From: Rhodobacteraceae bacterium UBA1957
Lineage (GTDB): Bacteria; Pseudomonadota; Alphaproteobacteria; Rhodobacterales; Rhodobacteraceae
DNA: 15,460 bases
Direction of reading: 5' to 3'
Assembly: GCA_002336405.1 (NCBI GenBank)
Contig: DDEJ01000096.1
Coordinates: 1-15,460, forward strand
This document shows, in pieces, positions 1-7,938 of the stretch. Both the position numbers and the translations under genes were made by a program. Numbering within the stretch: the first letter of the stretch is position 1; each line of letters opens with the position of its first letter. Below the pieces are notes generated by a model that was not told the origin of the DNA, did not search any database, and saw nothing but the letters and a program-made list of their open reading frames with translations.

Positions 1-42
1 GGGGGCAAAAGTCCCCTGGCCTTTGAACGAAAGGCTGCATAA
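1..42 (+). CDS. IS3-type transposase, C-terminal end (partial)
   Basis: The first plus-strand frame is open from the window edge and ends at a TAA at 40-42. Its 13 residues read GGKSPLAFERKAA. Many IS3-family OrfB (DDE) transposases end with a Gly-x-Ser-Pro-x-x-Phe-Glu segment, the integrase-core tail, a few residues before the stop. The gene body and its DDE residues lie outside the window, so the call rests on this short motif alone. It would place an insertion sequence directly left of the ABC exporter. It could instead be the tail of another protein that resembles this motif by chance. Confidence 0.45.
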   Translation, partial: GGKSPLAFERKAA

Positions 43-242
43 ATGCGTTGGGATACCGGAACGTAAGCGTGATAAGACCACAATTTTTATATTCACCCAT
101 CTAAAAACCTTTGGTGACCACCAATAGGCCATCCGACAAAGCCAAAGTTGCCAGCCAAATTCAACATACAGTCAGATCCATAAATCCCTGCGGCGGCTTC
201 TGAGAACACAAAATCTCAGAATCGTCATCGATAGTCTGCAGC
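43..242. other. Gene-free stretch after the putative IS3 end
   Basis: About 200 bp lie between the transposase-like stop and the 3' end of the ABC exporter. If the transposase call is right, the right terminal inverted repeat should lie in the first part of this stretch; IS3 elements usually end in CA soon after the orfB stop, and the sequence around 76-82 (GACCACA) is a possible end. Only one end is visible, so it cannot be fixed here. The rest is comparatively AT-rich with no convincing ORF. The only clear structure is the stem-loop at 198-221, listed separately. Confidence 0.4.
198..221 (-). terminator. Stem-loop downstream of the ABC exporter
   Basis: TTCTGAGA at 198-205 and TCTCAGAA at 214-221 form a perfect 8-bp inverted repeat around an 8-nt loop. 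It begins 22 nt beyond the stop of the minus-strand ABC exporter, where a 3'-end structure would be expected. No T-run follows on the minus strand (the next bases read AAGCCGCC), so it is not a classical intrinsic terminator. It may instead stabilise or process the 3' end. Confidence 0.35.
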
Positions 243-2054
243 CTAAGCAGATTTTTCCGCGGTTTGCCGTTGCCACAACATAGAATAGCGCCCGCCCGCG
301 GCCACCAGTTGGTTGTGGGTCCCGTACTCACAGACTTGGCCATCGTGCAATACCAGTATGTGATCAGCGTCTGCTATGGTGGACAAGCGATGCGCAATCA
401 CAATCACGGTGCGCTCTTTGGCAGCGCCTTGCAACGTCACCTGGATATCATTTTCAGTTCCAGCATCGAGGGCACTTGTCGCCTCGTCCAGCAGTAAAAT
501 CGGTGGGTTTTTCAGTAAAGTCCGCGCGATCCCGACCCGTTGCTTTTCTCCCCCCGAAAGCTTGAGACCACGCTCCCCGACGGTGGTGTCATAACCGTCC
601 GGCAATTTGACAATAAAATCATGCAAACAAGCCTGTTTCGCCGCCGCAATAATCTCAGCCTGAGACGGGTCATCTTTACCGTAAGCAATGTTATAACCGA
701 TTGTTTCGTTGAACAGCACAATATCCTGAGGCACCACCCCGATCGCCTTTTGTACCGAATTTAACGTCACATCCCGCAGGTCCTGACCGTCGATAAGTAT
801 GGCACCTTTGGTCACGTCATAAAACCGAAACAGCAGGCGCCCAATGCTTGATTTACCAGCCCCCGTGGCCCCAACTATCGCCAACGTTTGCCCAGGTCCA
901 ACCGTCAGATTCACACCTGATAAAATCGGCCGGTTCGAATCATAATGGAAATGGACATCCCGGAATTCGATCTGGCCACATTCGACCCGTAAATCCTGTG
1001 CATCGACTTTGTCGACGATTTCTTTTGGTTGCTCCAGCAAGCCGAACATCTCGCCCATATCGACCAGAGATTGGCGAATTTCGCGGTATACCGTCCCCAA
1101 AAACCCCAACGGCAAAGTCACTTGAATCATATAGGCATTAACCACAACAAAATCGCCGACGCTCATGGTGCCATCCTGCACACCAAGCGCCGCCAGAACC
1201 ATCACATAAATCACCCCACCAGAGATGAGAACAGATTGTCCAAAGTTCAGAAACGCGAGGGAATAAGCGGTTTTTAAGGCCGAGACGCCATAGCGAGAGA
1301 TCGAGTGATCATAGCGGTCGACTTCTCGGGATTCGGCGGCAAAATATTTTACTGTCTCAAAGTTCAGCAGGCTATCGATTGCGCGCTGGTTGGCCTCTGT
1401 ATCTTGGGTGTTCATCTCGCGGCGCAATTTGATCCGCCATTCAGTCACCCCAAACGTAAACCAGATATAGCTGGCAATGGTGACCGCCAATATCACCACA
1501 TACCAAAGGTCAAACTGCAAAAATATAATTGCAATTCCAAGCAACTCCAAGACCAGCGGAAAAATCGAAAATAACAAAAATCGCAATAGAAACTCAATGG
1601 CTTTAACCCCGCGCTCAATGACCCGCGACAAAGCTCCCGTTTTGCGACTGATATGATAGCGCAGCGATAATCCGTGCAGATGTTCAAAAGTCTCGCGGGC
1701 CACAGCGCGAAAAGCCCGCTGGGCCACAGGGGCAAAAACAACATCCCGCAACTGCTGAAATCCGCTCGATCCCATACGCGCAAGGCCGTAAGCCACGGTC
1801 AGCCCTACAGCACCAAGCAGCAGATCTGGCACATCGCGTTGGGATAAGGCATCTACAGCACGCCCATAAAGTTGGGGCGCGCCCAGTGCCACCACCTTCG
1901 ACAGCAACAACAAAATTAAGGACACCACCACCCGAAACCGGATGTTTGGCGCCGCTTGCGGCCATAGATAGGGGGCAACCCGGCGGATGATATCCTTACC
2001 GTTCATGCGACCTGCATCCGGGTCGCTGGGGCGTTGATCTAAAGGAGGCACCAT
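243..2054 (-). CDS. Atm1/HMT-type ABC exporter, fused permease and ATPase
   Basis: A half-transporter with one membrane domain (roughly residues 35-330, about six hydrophobic segments) followed by one nucleotide-binding domain, presumably acting as a homodimer in the inner membrane. The ATPase shows Walker A GATGAGKSS (near residue 395), a Q-loop VPQD, signature LSGGEKQR, Walker B ILLLDEATSALD and H-loop IAHRLSTI. The membrane domain carries LLNFETVKYF, characteristic of the Atm1/HMT1 family, which exports glutathione-linked metal or sulfur compounds; the substrate here is inferred from family only. The longest start gives 603 residues. An internal ATG at 2006 (residue 17) gives 587 and begins nearer the conserved part. 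Neither start has a strong ribosome-binding site, so the start is uncertain. It lies 66 bp downstream of the LysM gene on the same strand and may be partly cotranscribed. Confidence 0.9.
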   Translation of the reverse strand: MVPPLDQRPSDPDAGRMNGKDIIRRVAPYLWPQAAPNIRFRVVVSLILLLLSKVVALGAPQLYGRAVDALSQRDVPDLLLGAVGLTVAYGLARMGSSGFQQLRDVVFAPVAQRAFRAVARETFEHLHGLSLRYHISRKTGALSRVIERGVKAIEFLLRFLLFSIFPLVLELLGIAIIFLQFDLWYVVILAVTIASYIWFTFGVTEWRIKLRREMNTQDTEANQRAIDSLLNFETVKYFAAESREVDRYDHSISRYGVSALKTAYSLAFLNFGQSVLISGGVIYVMVLAALGVQDGTMSVGDFVVVNAYMIQVTLPLGFLGTVYREIRQSLVDMGEMFGLLEQPKEIVDKVDAQDLRVECGQIEFRDVHFHYDSNRPILSGVNLTVGPGQTLAIVGATGAGKSSIGRLLFRFYDVTKGAILIDGQDLRDVTLNSVQKAIGVVPQDIVLFNETIGYNIAYGKDDPSQAEIIAAAKQACLHDFIVKLPDGYDTTVGERGLKLSGGEKQRVGIARTLLKNPPILLLDEATSALDAGTENDIQVTLQGAAKERTVIVIAHRLSTIADADHILVLHDGQVCEYGTHNQLVAAGGRYSMLWQRQTAEKSA

Positions 2055-2091
2055 AAACGTTACATCTGGCTTTGGGCTAGAATAAGACCGG

Positions 2092-2112
2092 CCGCCGCGC
2101 AGTGCACGGCGG
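2092..2112 (-). terminator. GC-rich hairpin after the LysM gene
   Basis: CCGCCG at 2092-2097 and CGGCGG at 2107-2112 form a 6-bp GC stem, with a further GC/GC pairing possible inside the 9-nt loop. On the minus strand it begins 8 nt after the LysM stop and is followed, after CCGG, by a modest pyrimidine-rich stretch (TCTTATTCT). It is a plausible weak intrinsic terminator or attenuator between the LysM gene and the ABC exporter. The T-tract is imperfect. Confidence 0.4.
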
Positions 2113-2120
2113 TAAGGGTT

Positions 2121-4073
2121 TTAGTCTGGCAGCTTGAAAATTTGACCCGGATAAATCAGATCTGGATCACGAATACGGTCTCTGTTGGCCTCGAAAATCC
2201 GGGCGTATAAAATGCCCCGACCATATCGCGACCGCGAAATGGCCCAAAGCGTTGATCCTTTTTGCACCGTCACGGCACTGGGGGCCAGCACACCATCAGC
2301 GCTGGTTTCAGCCAAAAGCACGGCTTTGGACTCGCGTTTAAAGGGTGTCTCGATACGCGACGTCACCGCCCCGTTCGCATCAACTTCATCCAAGCGCAGC
2401 GTATAGATACCTGTATCGACTTGCGGCATATCAATCGCCCAGGTCCCATCTTGTTGGATCGGTGCATCGGTGACCGGTTGATTGTCAAGATAGACCCGGA
2501 TCAAGCCGTCACTGGGCGCACGCCCGGCCAGTTGCACTTCTCCCTGCACACTGTACGAAATCACATCTAGCGCAACACTGGTCAAAACTTCTGGCGACTT
2601 GCCGGCCTTTGACAGGACTTTTAAACCCTCGCTGGTACTTATGATGACCGTGGGGGCTGTAGGGGTTCGCGCCACATTGGCCACCGGTTCATCACCCACC
2701 GCAGACTGTACAGCAGAAGGCTGGGTTATTGCAGTGTTGGCAGACGATACCGGCTGGGTTGCAACAGCAGCAACCACACCATCGGCGGCGTCCGAGCCAC
2801 TTTTGACCGCAGTAGAACTAACGCCAGTCGTGGCCGCTGTTGCGGCGCTAGCGGGGGCTAGAGTTTCACCGGCAGCCACATCTTCGACAAGCACAGATTT
2901 GGGCGCGTCTTTGGCGTCGGCAACTGCGGCGGCACCCGTCGGCACTTGGGGATCCACGGCCTGCCCCATAGCAGTACCGGTTTCCGTTTCTGTCTGTGTC
3001 ACAATCTTTAAAGAAGTCACAGAGGAAGACATATCTTTTGTTTCCGAGACATCACTTTCAACCACAGGCACCGCTGCAGTCTCAGACTGTGCTGTTACGG
3101 TCTCGGGAGCTTTGGCCGGTGACGGCGCTGATTGTGCCGTTTGTACTGTTGGTGCAAGCAAAACTTGGTCAGTTGAAACAACCACTGAGTTGTTGCTCGA
3201 TGAGGACAAACTGAGCCTACGAAGCGTTTCAACTGGACCCACATCGGCAAACACAACAAACTTGCCAGTCGAGTCAGCAATTGTGTCTGCCAGTTTATCA
3301 CCATCAATCATCAAAGTGATCTCGGCCCCGGGCTTGGCGGTCCCAGCAACCAGTGTGGTGCCATCAGCTTCCACCCGCACCACGTCAAACGAAGGTACAG
3401 TTTCCGCCTCCCCAGCAACCGCAGATGAACTTTTCATCTCGGCTGTGACACCCCCGACTGTATTTAACTCAGGTTGGCTCACAGCACTATCTTCAGTGGC
3501 CGAAGTCACGTTAGGCTCATTTGCCACCATCGCTTTGGCGACTGGCGTGTCCTCAGATGGCGCTGTTGTCTGGGCGCCATCATTCATTTGAGCAGCTGAT
3601 CGTGATACATCCTGCGCGGCAGACTGAGTATCATCAGTATTGTCGCTCGTCATCTCAGCGTTAGGCGAGCCGCCTTGCGCATCCAAAGACACCTTGGCCG
3701 TCTGACCATCACCAACAGGGGGGGCCGCTTTGGGCTTTGCCACAACTGCTTTATCTGCAGTCGCGGGCGCGTCCTGAGCTAAGGAGCCGTCCTGCCCGGC
3801 TAGCATGTCTTTAGCAGCACCGGTTTTTTGTGTAACATTTGTGGAGGCTTTAGCATCAGATTCTCCCGCTGCATTAGTCGTAGAAGTCTCCGCTTGCGTG
3901 CCTGCGGTATTTCCTGCGGACCCGGCCGGCACAGAATCGTTTGTCATTTCGGTCGAAGCCACTTCAGGATCGTGCTCTTTTGGCAAAAAATCGCCATAAA
4001 ACAGCAGCCCCACGATTAGCGAAAACCCAATAAAAAGCATGAATCCGCCAATTTTACCTTTATTATTAGACAT
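2121..4073 (-). CDS. Membrane-anchored LysM peptidoglycan-binding protein with Ig-like repeats
   Basis: A 650-residue protein. A short basic N-terminus precedes one hydrophobic segment (about 10-27), suggesting a signal anchor with the bulk in the periplasm. About 200 residues of Ala/Thr/Ser/Asp-rich low-complexity linker follow. There are two Ig-like beta segments, near 225-280 ([20 protein letters not shown]) and 505-580 ([20 protein letters not shown]), separated by another low-complexity region. A LysM domain occupies the last 50 residues ([17 protein letters not shown] to [10 protein letters not shown]). LysM binds N-acetylglucosamine-containing glycans such as peptidoglycan; no catalytic domain is visible, so a scaffold or wall-tether role is inferred. 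I chose ATG 4073 because AAAGGGG sits just upstream and the anchor follows directly. An in-frame ATG at 4196 would add 41 residues across the promoter region and is unlikely. Confidence 0.85.
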   Translation of the reverse strand: MSNNKGKIGGFMLFIGFSLIVGLLFYGDFLPKEHDPEVASTEMTNDSVPAGSAGNTAGTQAETSTTNAAGESDAKASTNVTQKTGAAKDMLAGQDGSLAQDAPATADKAVVAKPKAAPPVGDGQTAKVSLDAQGGSPNAEMTSDNTDDTQSAAQDVSRSAAQMNDGAQTTAPSEDTPVAKAMVANEPNVTSATEDSAVSQPELNTVGGVTAEMKSSSAVAGEAETVPSFDVVRVEADGTTLVAGTAKPGAEITLMIDGDKLADTIADSTGKFVVFADVGPVETLRRLSLSSSSNNSVVVSTDQVLLAPTVQTAQSAPSPAKAPETVTAQSETAAVPVVESDVSETKDMSSSVTSLKIVTQTETETGTAMGQAVDPQVPTGAAAVADAKDAPKSVLVEDVAAGETLAPASAATAATTGVSSTAVKSGSDAADGVVAAVATQPVSSANTAITQPSAVQSAVGDEPVANVARTPTAPTVIISTSEGLKVLSKAGKSPEVLTSVALDVISYSVQGEVQLAGRAPSDGLIRVYLDNQPVTDAPIQQDGTWAIDMPQVDTGIYTLRLDEVDANGAVTSRIETPFKRESKAVLLAETSADGVLAPSAVTVQKGSTLWAISRSRYGRGILYARIFEANRDRIRDPDLIYPGQIFKLPD

Positions 4074-4133
4074 GTATCCCCTTTGGCCTTCGAGAGACGA
4101 TAAGATAATCGACCCGACGGCCGATAGCATCAG

Positions 4134-4162
4134 TTGTGGGACCATAGCAACAACGTTATCAA
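4134..4162 (+). promoter_or_regulatory. Candidate promoter for the LOG-family gene
   Basis: TTGTGG (4134-4139) and TATCAA (4157-4162) are separated by 17 bp, with the LOG ATG at 4199. Each hexamer departs from consensus at two positions. It interleaves with the divergent LysM promoter, so the two could compete for RNA polymerase. Confidence 0.3.
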
Positions 4163-4169
4163 GGGTCAA
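4141..4169 (-). promoter_or_regulatory. Candidate sigma70 promoter for the LysM gene
   Basis: On the minus strand, TTGACC (4169-4164) and TATGGT (4146-4141) are separated by exactly 17 bp. The predicted transcript start is about 60 nt before the LysM ATG at 4073. It overlaps the candidate plus-strand promoter for the LOG gene. The call is from consensus match only. Confidence 0.4.
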
Positions 4170-4198
4170 AACAGTCAATGCAAAGAAGTTAACCAAAC

Positions 4199-4753
4199 AT
4201 GCCCCAGCCCTCTATATGTGTCTTTTGTGGCGCACGCTCCGGTCAAAACCCTGCTTATACGCAAGCCGCCAATGATCTTGGGCAGGCGCTGGCCCGAAAT
4301 AACTGGCGTTTGGTCTATGGTGCAGGTGATATTGGGCTAATGGGGGTAGTTGCCCGCGCCACCCAAGCCGATGGCGGCGCAACGCTGGGTGTGATTCCAA
4401 CCCACTTGATGCAAGATGAGGTCGCCAAAACCGACTTGACACAATTTATCATCACCGAAACGATGCATGAACGCAAAAAGGTCATGTTTATGAATTGTGA
4501 CGCAATTGTTGTCTTGCCTGGCGGCGCCGGATCTCTGGACGAATTTTTCGAAGTGCTGACTTGGCGCCAATTAGACCTGCATCAAAAACCAATTTATCTG
4601 CTGGATACCAACGGATATTGGTCACCGCTCAGGGCCTTGCTGGCCCATGTCGTGGACCAAGGCTTTGCCGATCAAAGCTTGCTGAACTTTATCCAGACCG
4701 TTGCCGGTGTCGCCCCGCTCATCGACAGCCTGCGGCGCGACCTAAACGTTTAA
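4199..4753 (+). CDS. LOG-family (TIGR00730-type) Rossmann-fold protein
   Basis: A 184-residue cytosolic protein of the LOG family, whose characterised members are cytokinin riboside 5'-monophosphate phosphoribohydrolases that release free base from the nucleotide. It has the typical start [11 protein letters not shown], a glycine-rich [11 protein letters not shown] (39-49), the catalytic/phosphate-binding Glu-Arg-Lys at 91-93, and PGGAGSLDE (107-115), which is the family PGGxGTxxE signature with Ser in place of Thr. Length is normal. In bacteria the physiological substrate is often unknown; cytokinin production should not be assumed, and general nucleotide salvage is also possible. The ribosome-binding site is weak (AAAGAAG, about 10 nt before ATG). 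It is divergent from the LysM gene, and its last 12 nt overlap the convergent VOC gene. Confidence 0.88.
   Translation: MPQPSICVFCGARSGQNPAYTQAANDLGQALARNNWRLVYGAGDIGLMGVVARATQADGGATLGVIPTHLMQDEVAKTDLTQFIITETMHERKKVMFMNCDAIVVLPGGAGSLDEFFEVLTWRQLDLHQKPIYLLDTNGYWSPLRALLAHVVDQGFADQSLLNFIQTVAGVAPLIDSLRRDLNV
4742..4753. repeat. Palindromic shared terminus of two convergent genes
   Basis: CTAAACGTTTAA is read by both convergent genes. Its core TAAACGTTTA (4743-4752) is a perfect 10-bp palindrome. On the plus strand it encodes Leu-Asn-Val-TAA (end of the LOG protein); on the minus strand it encodes Leu-Asn-Val-TAG (end of the VOC protein). Confidence 0.9.
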
Positions 4754-5467
4754 CCCTGCCAACGGCAGCGATATCGACCCGGCGCTCTGGGCATCGCGGG
4801 CCTCGAGCGCCAAAAGCGGTCCCGATGCCCCCGGTCGCGACCCTGCCCCATGTAGGTGCTGCAATTCTAAAAGCGTATAGGGACGCCGCCAGAGCCATGG
4901 CCGGTTGGCCACCGCTGTCAATGATCCGTGCGGCGGGGTCTCTTGATTATAGGCATAAAAATATAGCGTAAACCCATAGGCATCAAGCGGCTGCACCGAG
5001 ATAAGATGCAGCCCTTGTTCGGCGCACCAATTTTGGGCCGCCGCAAGATCCCGCACCCGCAGGGTCACATGGGCGAGGATTGCGCCATTTGCGATCGGAT
5101 GCCCCGCCTCTAGATCGGGCTCACTGCCCTTTGGACCCTGTTGCAACAGCTCAATCGTGGCGCCGGCAGGATCCACGCAATGCGCCATATACCCAATATC
5201 TTCAAATTGACGCGGTTGCGAGATCGACACAGCGCTTTGGCGCAGATGGGTGGCAGCCACGTCTAGGTTGGGCAGCGTGATGCCAATTTTCCAATAAAAT
5301 CCATCTGAGCTGGGCGGTTGTGCCGGCCCCTGAACAAACTTCAGATGCGCCTGCTGCTCCCCATATCCCAACCCGTCGGGCTGGTCGGTCATCCCCAAAA
5401 TATCGCAATAAAACCGGCCAACCGCGGCGCTGTCAGGTACGGCCAGACTGATTTGTGAAAACATCAT
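4742..5467 (-). CDS. Two-domain VOC (glyoxalase/extradiol dioxygenase superfamily) protein
   Basis: A 241-residue protein with two tandem betaalphabetabetabeta modules. The first (about 2-112) runs from FSQISLAVPDSAAVGRFYCD through an LGM turn to DPAGATIELLQ. The second (about 130-235) runs from HVTLRVRDLAAAQNWC to YTLLELQHLHG. VOC members bind a divalent metal and act on small carbonyl, thiol or catechol substrates, or only bind ligands. Candidate ligands are Gln5 and the Glu of IELL in module one and the His of AHVTLRV and Glu of LLELQ in module two; the substrate cannot be told. The start ATG (5467) overlaps the rarD stop as ATGA, with AGG just upstream, suggesting translational coupling; a second Met follows immediately. 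Its 3' end overlaps the LOG gene tail to tail. Confidence 0.8.
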   Translation of the reverse strand: MMFSQISLAVPDSAAVGRFYCDILGMTDQPDGLGYGEQQAHLKFVQGPAQPPSSDGFYWKIGITLPNLDVAATHLRQSAVSISQPRQFEDIGYMAHCVDPAGATIELLQQGPKGSEPDLEAGHPIANGAILAHVTLRVRDLAAAQNWCAEQGLHLISVQPLDAYGFTLYFYAYNQETPPHGSLTAVANRPWLWRRPYTLLELQHLHGAGSRPGASGPLLALEARDAQSAGSISLPLAGLNV

Positions 5468-6375
5468 ATCCTGCCGACCCTCTCATGACGAAAACTGTCG
5501 CAAGGATACAAAGCAAGCGCCAGCCAAATCAATCCAAAGCTTGCAATTTGCACCCCACTAATCGGTTCGCCAAAAATCGCAACCGCACAGATAAACTGCA
5601 AGGTAGGGTTGACATAATTCAGCAAGCCCAATGTGGCCATTGGGATGCGCTTGGCCGCATAGGAGAAAAAGATCAGTGGCGTTGCGGTCAGCGGGCCGGA
5701 CAGCATCAACAAAACGCTGTCATACAGCGATTGCCCAAAAACACCACCAATCCCGCCATCAAGCGCAACACTGGTTCCGAAACCGCGATGCGTAGCATAT
5801 AGCACCGCAACGGCAAACGGGGCCAATAGCAAAACTTCGGCCGTCACCGACACCACGGGTCCGATCGAAATTTTCTTTTTTACATACCCGTAAAGGCCAA
5901 AGCTGATCGAAATGATCAACGCAATCCACGGCCATACCCCTTGGGACACCGTGATAATAACCACAGCAAAAGTGGCCAAGGCGATTGCGATATTTTGCAT
6001 CCGCGACAGGCGCTCTCCAAACCCTATCCAGCCGATACAGACCACCACAAGCGGAAAGATAAAGTATCCCAAACTCGCCTCTGTGGCTTTTTCGATCTGG
6101 ATAGAGTGTATGAAAATAAACCAGTTTATACCAATAAGCAAAGATGCCGCAAAAAGCGTGGCCGCGCTGCGCCAGTTGGAAATGGCAGACCACAGAGCCC
6201 CCAGTCGCCTTTGAAAACAGAGAACAGCAACAAAAAACACCACAGACCAGACAACGCGATGCGACAATAATTCAACCGGCGGCACGTGACCCAGTATTTT
6301 ATAATACAGCGGCGAAAATCCCCAGATAAGACCAGAGATCAGGATTGCCAGAATACCTTTTTGACTGTCGCTCAT
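5464..6375 (-). CDS. rarD: RarD-type EamA/DMT superfamily permease
   Basis: A 303-residue, strongly hydrophobic protein with about ten predicted membrane segments, the normal size for RarD. The N-terminus (KGILAILISGLIWGFSPLYY) and following VPPVELLSHRVVWS match the RarD subgroup of EamA drug/metabolite transporters, located in the inner membrane. E. coli RarD was linked to chloramphenicol sensitivity, but natural substrates are poorly defined, so the substrate is left open. The start ATG 6375 overlaps the upstream metallophosphoesterase stop as ATGA, preceded by GAGG at good spacing. Its own stop overlaps the VOC start in the same way. All four genes from sodB to the VOC gene read as one minus-strand operon, though no biochemical link is obvious. 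Confidence 0.87.
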   Translation of the reverse strand: MSDSQKGILAILISGLIWGFSPLYYKILGHVPPVELLSHRVVWSVVFFVAVLCFQRRLGALWSAISNWRSAATLFAASLLIGINWFIFIHSIQIEKATEASLGYFIFPLVVVCIGWIGFGERLSRMQNIAIALATFAVVIITVSQGVWPWIALIISISFGLYGYVKKKISIGPVVSVTAEVLLLAPFAVAVLYATHRGFGTSVALDGGIGGVFGQSLYDSVLLMLSGPLTATPLIFFSYAAKRIPMATLGLLNYVNPTLQFICAVAIFGEPISGVQIASFGLIWLALALYPCDSFRHERVGRI

Positions 6376-7268
6376 GCCCGGGCCTCAAGGTGTACCAGTG
6401 TGATCTCAGGCGTCACACCAAACCGCACCGGCGCAATAGAACAGCCGACGCCGCCAGACACCACCAAATCGCGGTGGTTCTCATGGATGTGACCATAGGC
6501 GTATCTGTTGCCATACCGCGATGGCACGATCGGCGACCAGCCAAATAATCGCACCTGCCCGCCGTGCGTATGGCCCGAAAGGGTCAGGGCAACCGCCTGT
6601 GGCACTTCGGGAAAGATATCGGGTTCATGCGCCAGCAGGATAACGGGCGAGTCATCCAAAATCTGCGCCAGCGTGGCCGGCAGATCATCAACACCCTGAA
6701 ACCGACCATTGCCCAACCGAAACGCCAGTTGATCACCCAGTCCTGCCAACCAGAAGGCCCCGGCTTCATGTTCAAGCTTGATCGCCTGATTTTCCAATAC
6801 CGAAATGTTATTGGCCTCCAGCGCGCGCTGACCCAATACTGGCCCCTTGCGGCGCTTTTGGGCTGCCGGGTCATCCCACCAATCGTGATTACCCAAGACT
6901 GCAAAAACACCCAGAGGCGCCGATAGGACCCCCAACTCTTCCGCGGTTCGCTCCACCGCAACGGTCTGGGTGACAAACCGATGGCCTGCGGTCAAATCCC
7001 CTAAAATAACGATGATATCAGCCCCAAGCGCATTGGTGCGCCGAACCAAACCGCGCAGCCGGGCCAATCCAACATAGGGCTCTCCCATATGCAGATCAGA
7101 TACAATCGCGATCTTCAACCCGCCTGCTGTCCATTTTGGCGATTGAACCTGCCATCTTTTGACCCGCAGTCGCAGGGCTGGCTCAATAAAAAACGCCCAG
7201 ATAGAAGCAAAAAGACCTGCCAAGATTGATCCCAGCAGGCCTCGGATAAAGGACCGTCTTGTCAGCAC
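6372..7268 (-). CDS. Tat-signal metallophosphoesterase, YkuE/YaeI-like
   Basis: A 298-residue calcineurin-like phosphoesterase. All metal-site motifs are present: SDLHMG (Asp58, His60), GDLT (Asp91), GNHD (Asn127, His128), AHEPD (His214) and GHTHGG (His233, His235), giving a complete two-metal centre. The N-terminus MLTRRSFIRG, followed by a hydrophobic stretch to about residue 28, resembles a twin-arginine signal or anchor, as in Bacillus YkuE, so the enzyme probably acts at the outer face of the inner membrane. Family members cleave phosphodiesters or pyrophosphates, some on lipid A precursors; the substrate here is unknown. The start is GTG at 7268, one base after the sodB stop, without a clear ribosome-binding site, implying dependence on translation of sodB. 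The stop overlaps rarD (ATGA). Confidence 0.88.
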   Translation of the reverse strand: MLTRRSFIRGLLGSILAGLFASIWAFFIEPALRLRVKRWQVQSPKWTAGGLKIAIVSDLHMGEPYVGLARLRGLVRRTNALGADIIVILGDLTAGHRFVTQTVAVERTAEELGVLSAPLGVFAVLGNHDWWDDPAAQKRRKGPVLGQRALEANNISVLENQAIKLEHEAGAFWLAGLGDQLAFRLGNGRFQGVDDLPATLAQILDDSPVILLAHEPDIFPEVPQAVALTLSGHTHGGQVRLFGWSPIVPSRYGNRYAYGHIHENHRDLVVSGGVGCSIAPVRFGVTPEITLVHLEARA

Positions 7269-7269
7269 T

Positions 7270-7869
7270 TTACATGCGGCTTGCTACGTTCTCCCAGTTT
7301 ACCAGCTTGTCGACAAAGTTGCTGAGATATCCAGGGCGCTTGTTGCGGAAATCGATGTAATAAGAATGTTCCCAAACATCACAGCCCAGCAGAGCAGTTT
7401 GACCAAAGCACAGCGGGTTGACACCATTTTCGGTCTTGGTCACTTCCAGACCCCCGTCTGCATTTTTCACCAACCAGCACCAGCCAGCACCAAACTGGCC
7501 TGCGCCTGCCGCACAAAATGCGGTTTTAAAGGCGTCAACGCTGCCAAAGCTGTCAGTGATTGCTGCCTCAAGCTGTGAGGGCATAGAACCGCCGTTCGGG
7601 CCCATCATTTCCCAAAACTGCATATGATTCCAGTGTTGGCTGGCATTGTTAAAGATGCCGTTTTGCGCCACGGCACCGGCCTGATAGGTGCCAGTGATGA
7701 TATCTTCCAAAGCGGCATTTTCCCACTCGGTCCCGGCGATCAGCTTGTTGCCATTGTCGACATAAGCCTTGTGGTGCAGGTCATGGTGGAATTCAAAGGT
7801 TTCGGCAGACATGCCGTGCCCAGCCAAAGCGTCATGCGCATAGGGTAGATCAGGTAGGTTAAATGCCAT
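7270..7869 (-). CDS. sodB: Superoxide dismutase, iron type
   Basis: A 199-residue Fe/Mn-family superoxide dismutase, converting superoxide to O2 and H2O2; no signal peptide, so cytosolic. The metal ligands are visible as His28 (EFHHDLHHKAY), His82 (NNASQHWNH), Asp164 and His168 (CDVWEHSYY). Gln78 lies just before the second ligand and Gly149 occupies the position where manganese enzymes carry their Gln, which favours the iron type; cambialistic activity cannot be excluded. Both ends and the length fit alphaproteobacterial SodB. A strong ribosome-binding site (GGAGG, 7 nt before ATG) supports the start. It is first in an array with the metallophosphoesterase, rarD and VOC genes, 84 bp downstream of soxG, whose complex releases H2O2. 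Confidence 0.95.
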   Translation of the reverse strand: MAFNLPDLPYAHDALAGHGMSAETFEFHHDLHHKAYVDNGNKLIAGTEWENAALEDIITGTYQAGAVAQNGIFNNASQHWNHMQFWEMMGPNGGSMPSQLEAAITDSFGSVDAFKTAFCAAGAGQFGAGWCWLVKNADGGLEVTKTENGVNPLCFGQTALLGCDVWEHSYYIDFRNKRPGYLSNFVDKLVNWENVASRM

Positions 7870-7938
7870 TTCGGGCCTCCAAGAATTGTGTGAACATTAT
7901 CGTCAAATGAGGCCGTAAGCCTACCGAGGTCAAGGGCT

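Noticed and set aside
2041..2049. AAAGGAGGC on the plus strand looks like a strong ribosome-binding site
   Set aside because: No plausible plus-strand gene follows; the sequence is antisense to the start region of the ABC exporter.
2599..3591. Plus-strand open frame of 330 codons antisense to the LysM gene
   Set aside because: It lies opposite the Ala/Thr/Ser-rich low-complexity part, where antisense stops are rare. Its product is itself low-complexity Thr/Ala/Ser with no domain, while the minus strand has a signal anchor and LysM domain.
4337..4570. Minus-strand open frame inside the LOG gene
   Set aside because: It is short, lacks a domain and is antisense to a gene with clear LOG motifs.
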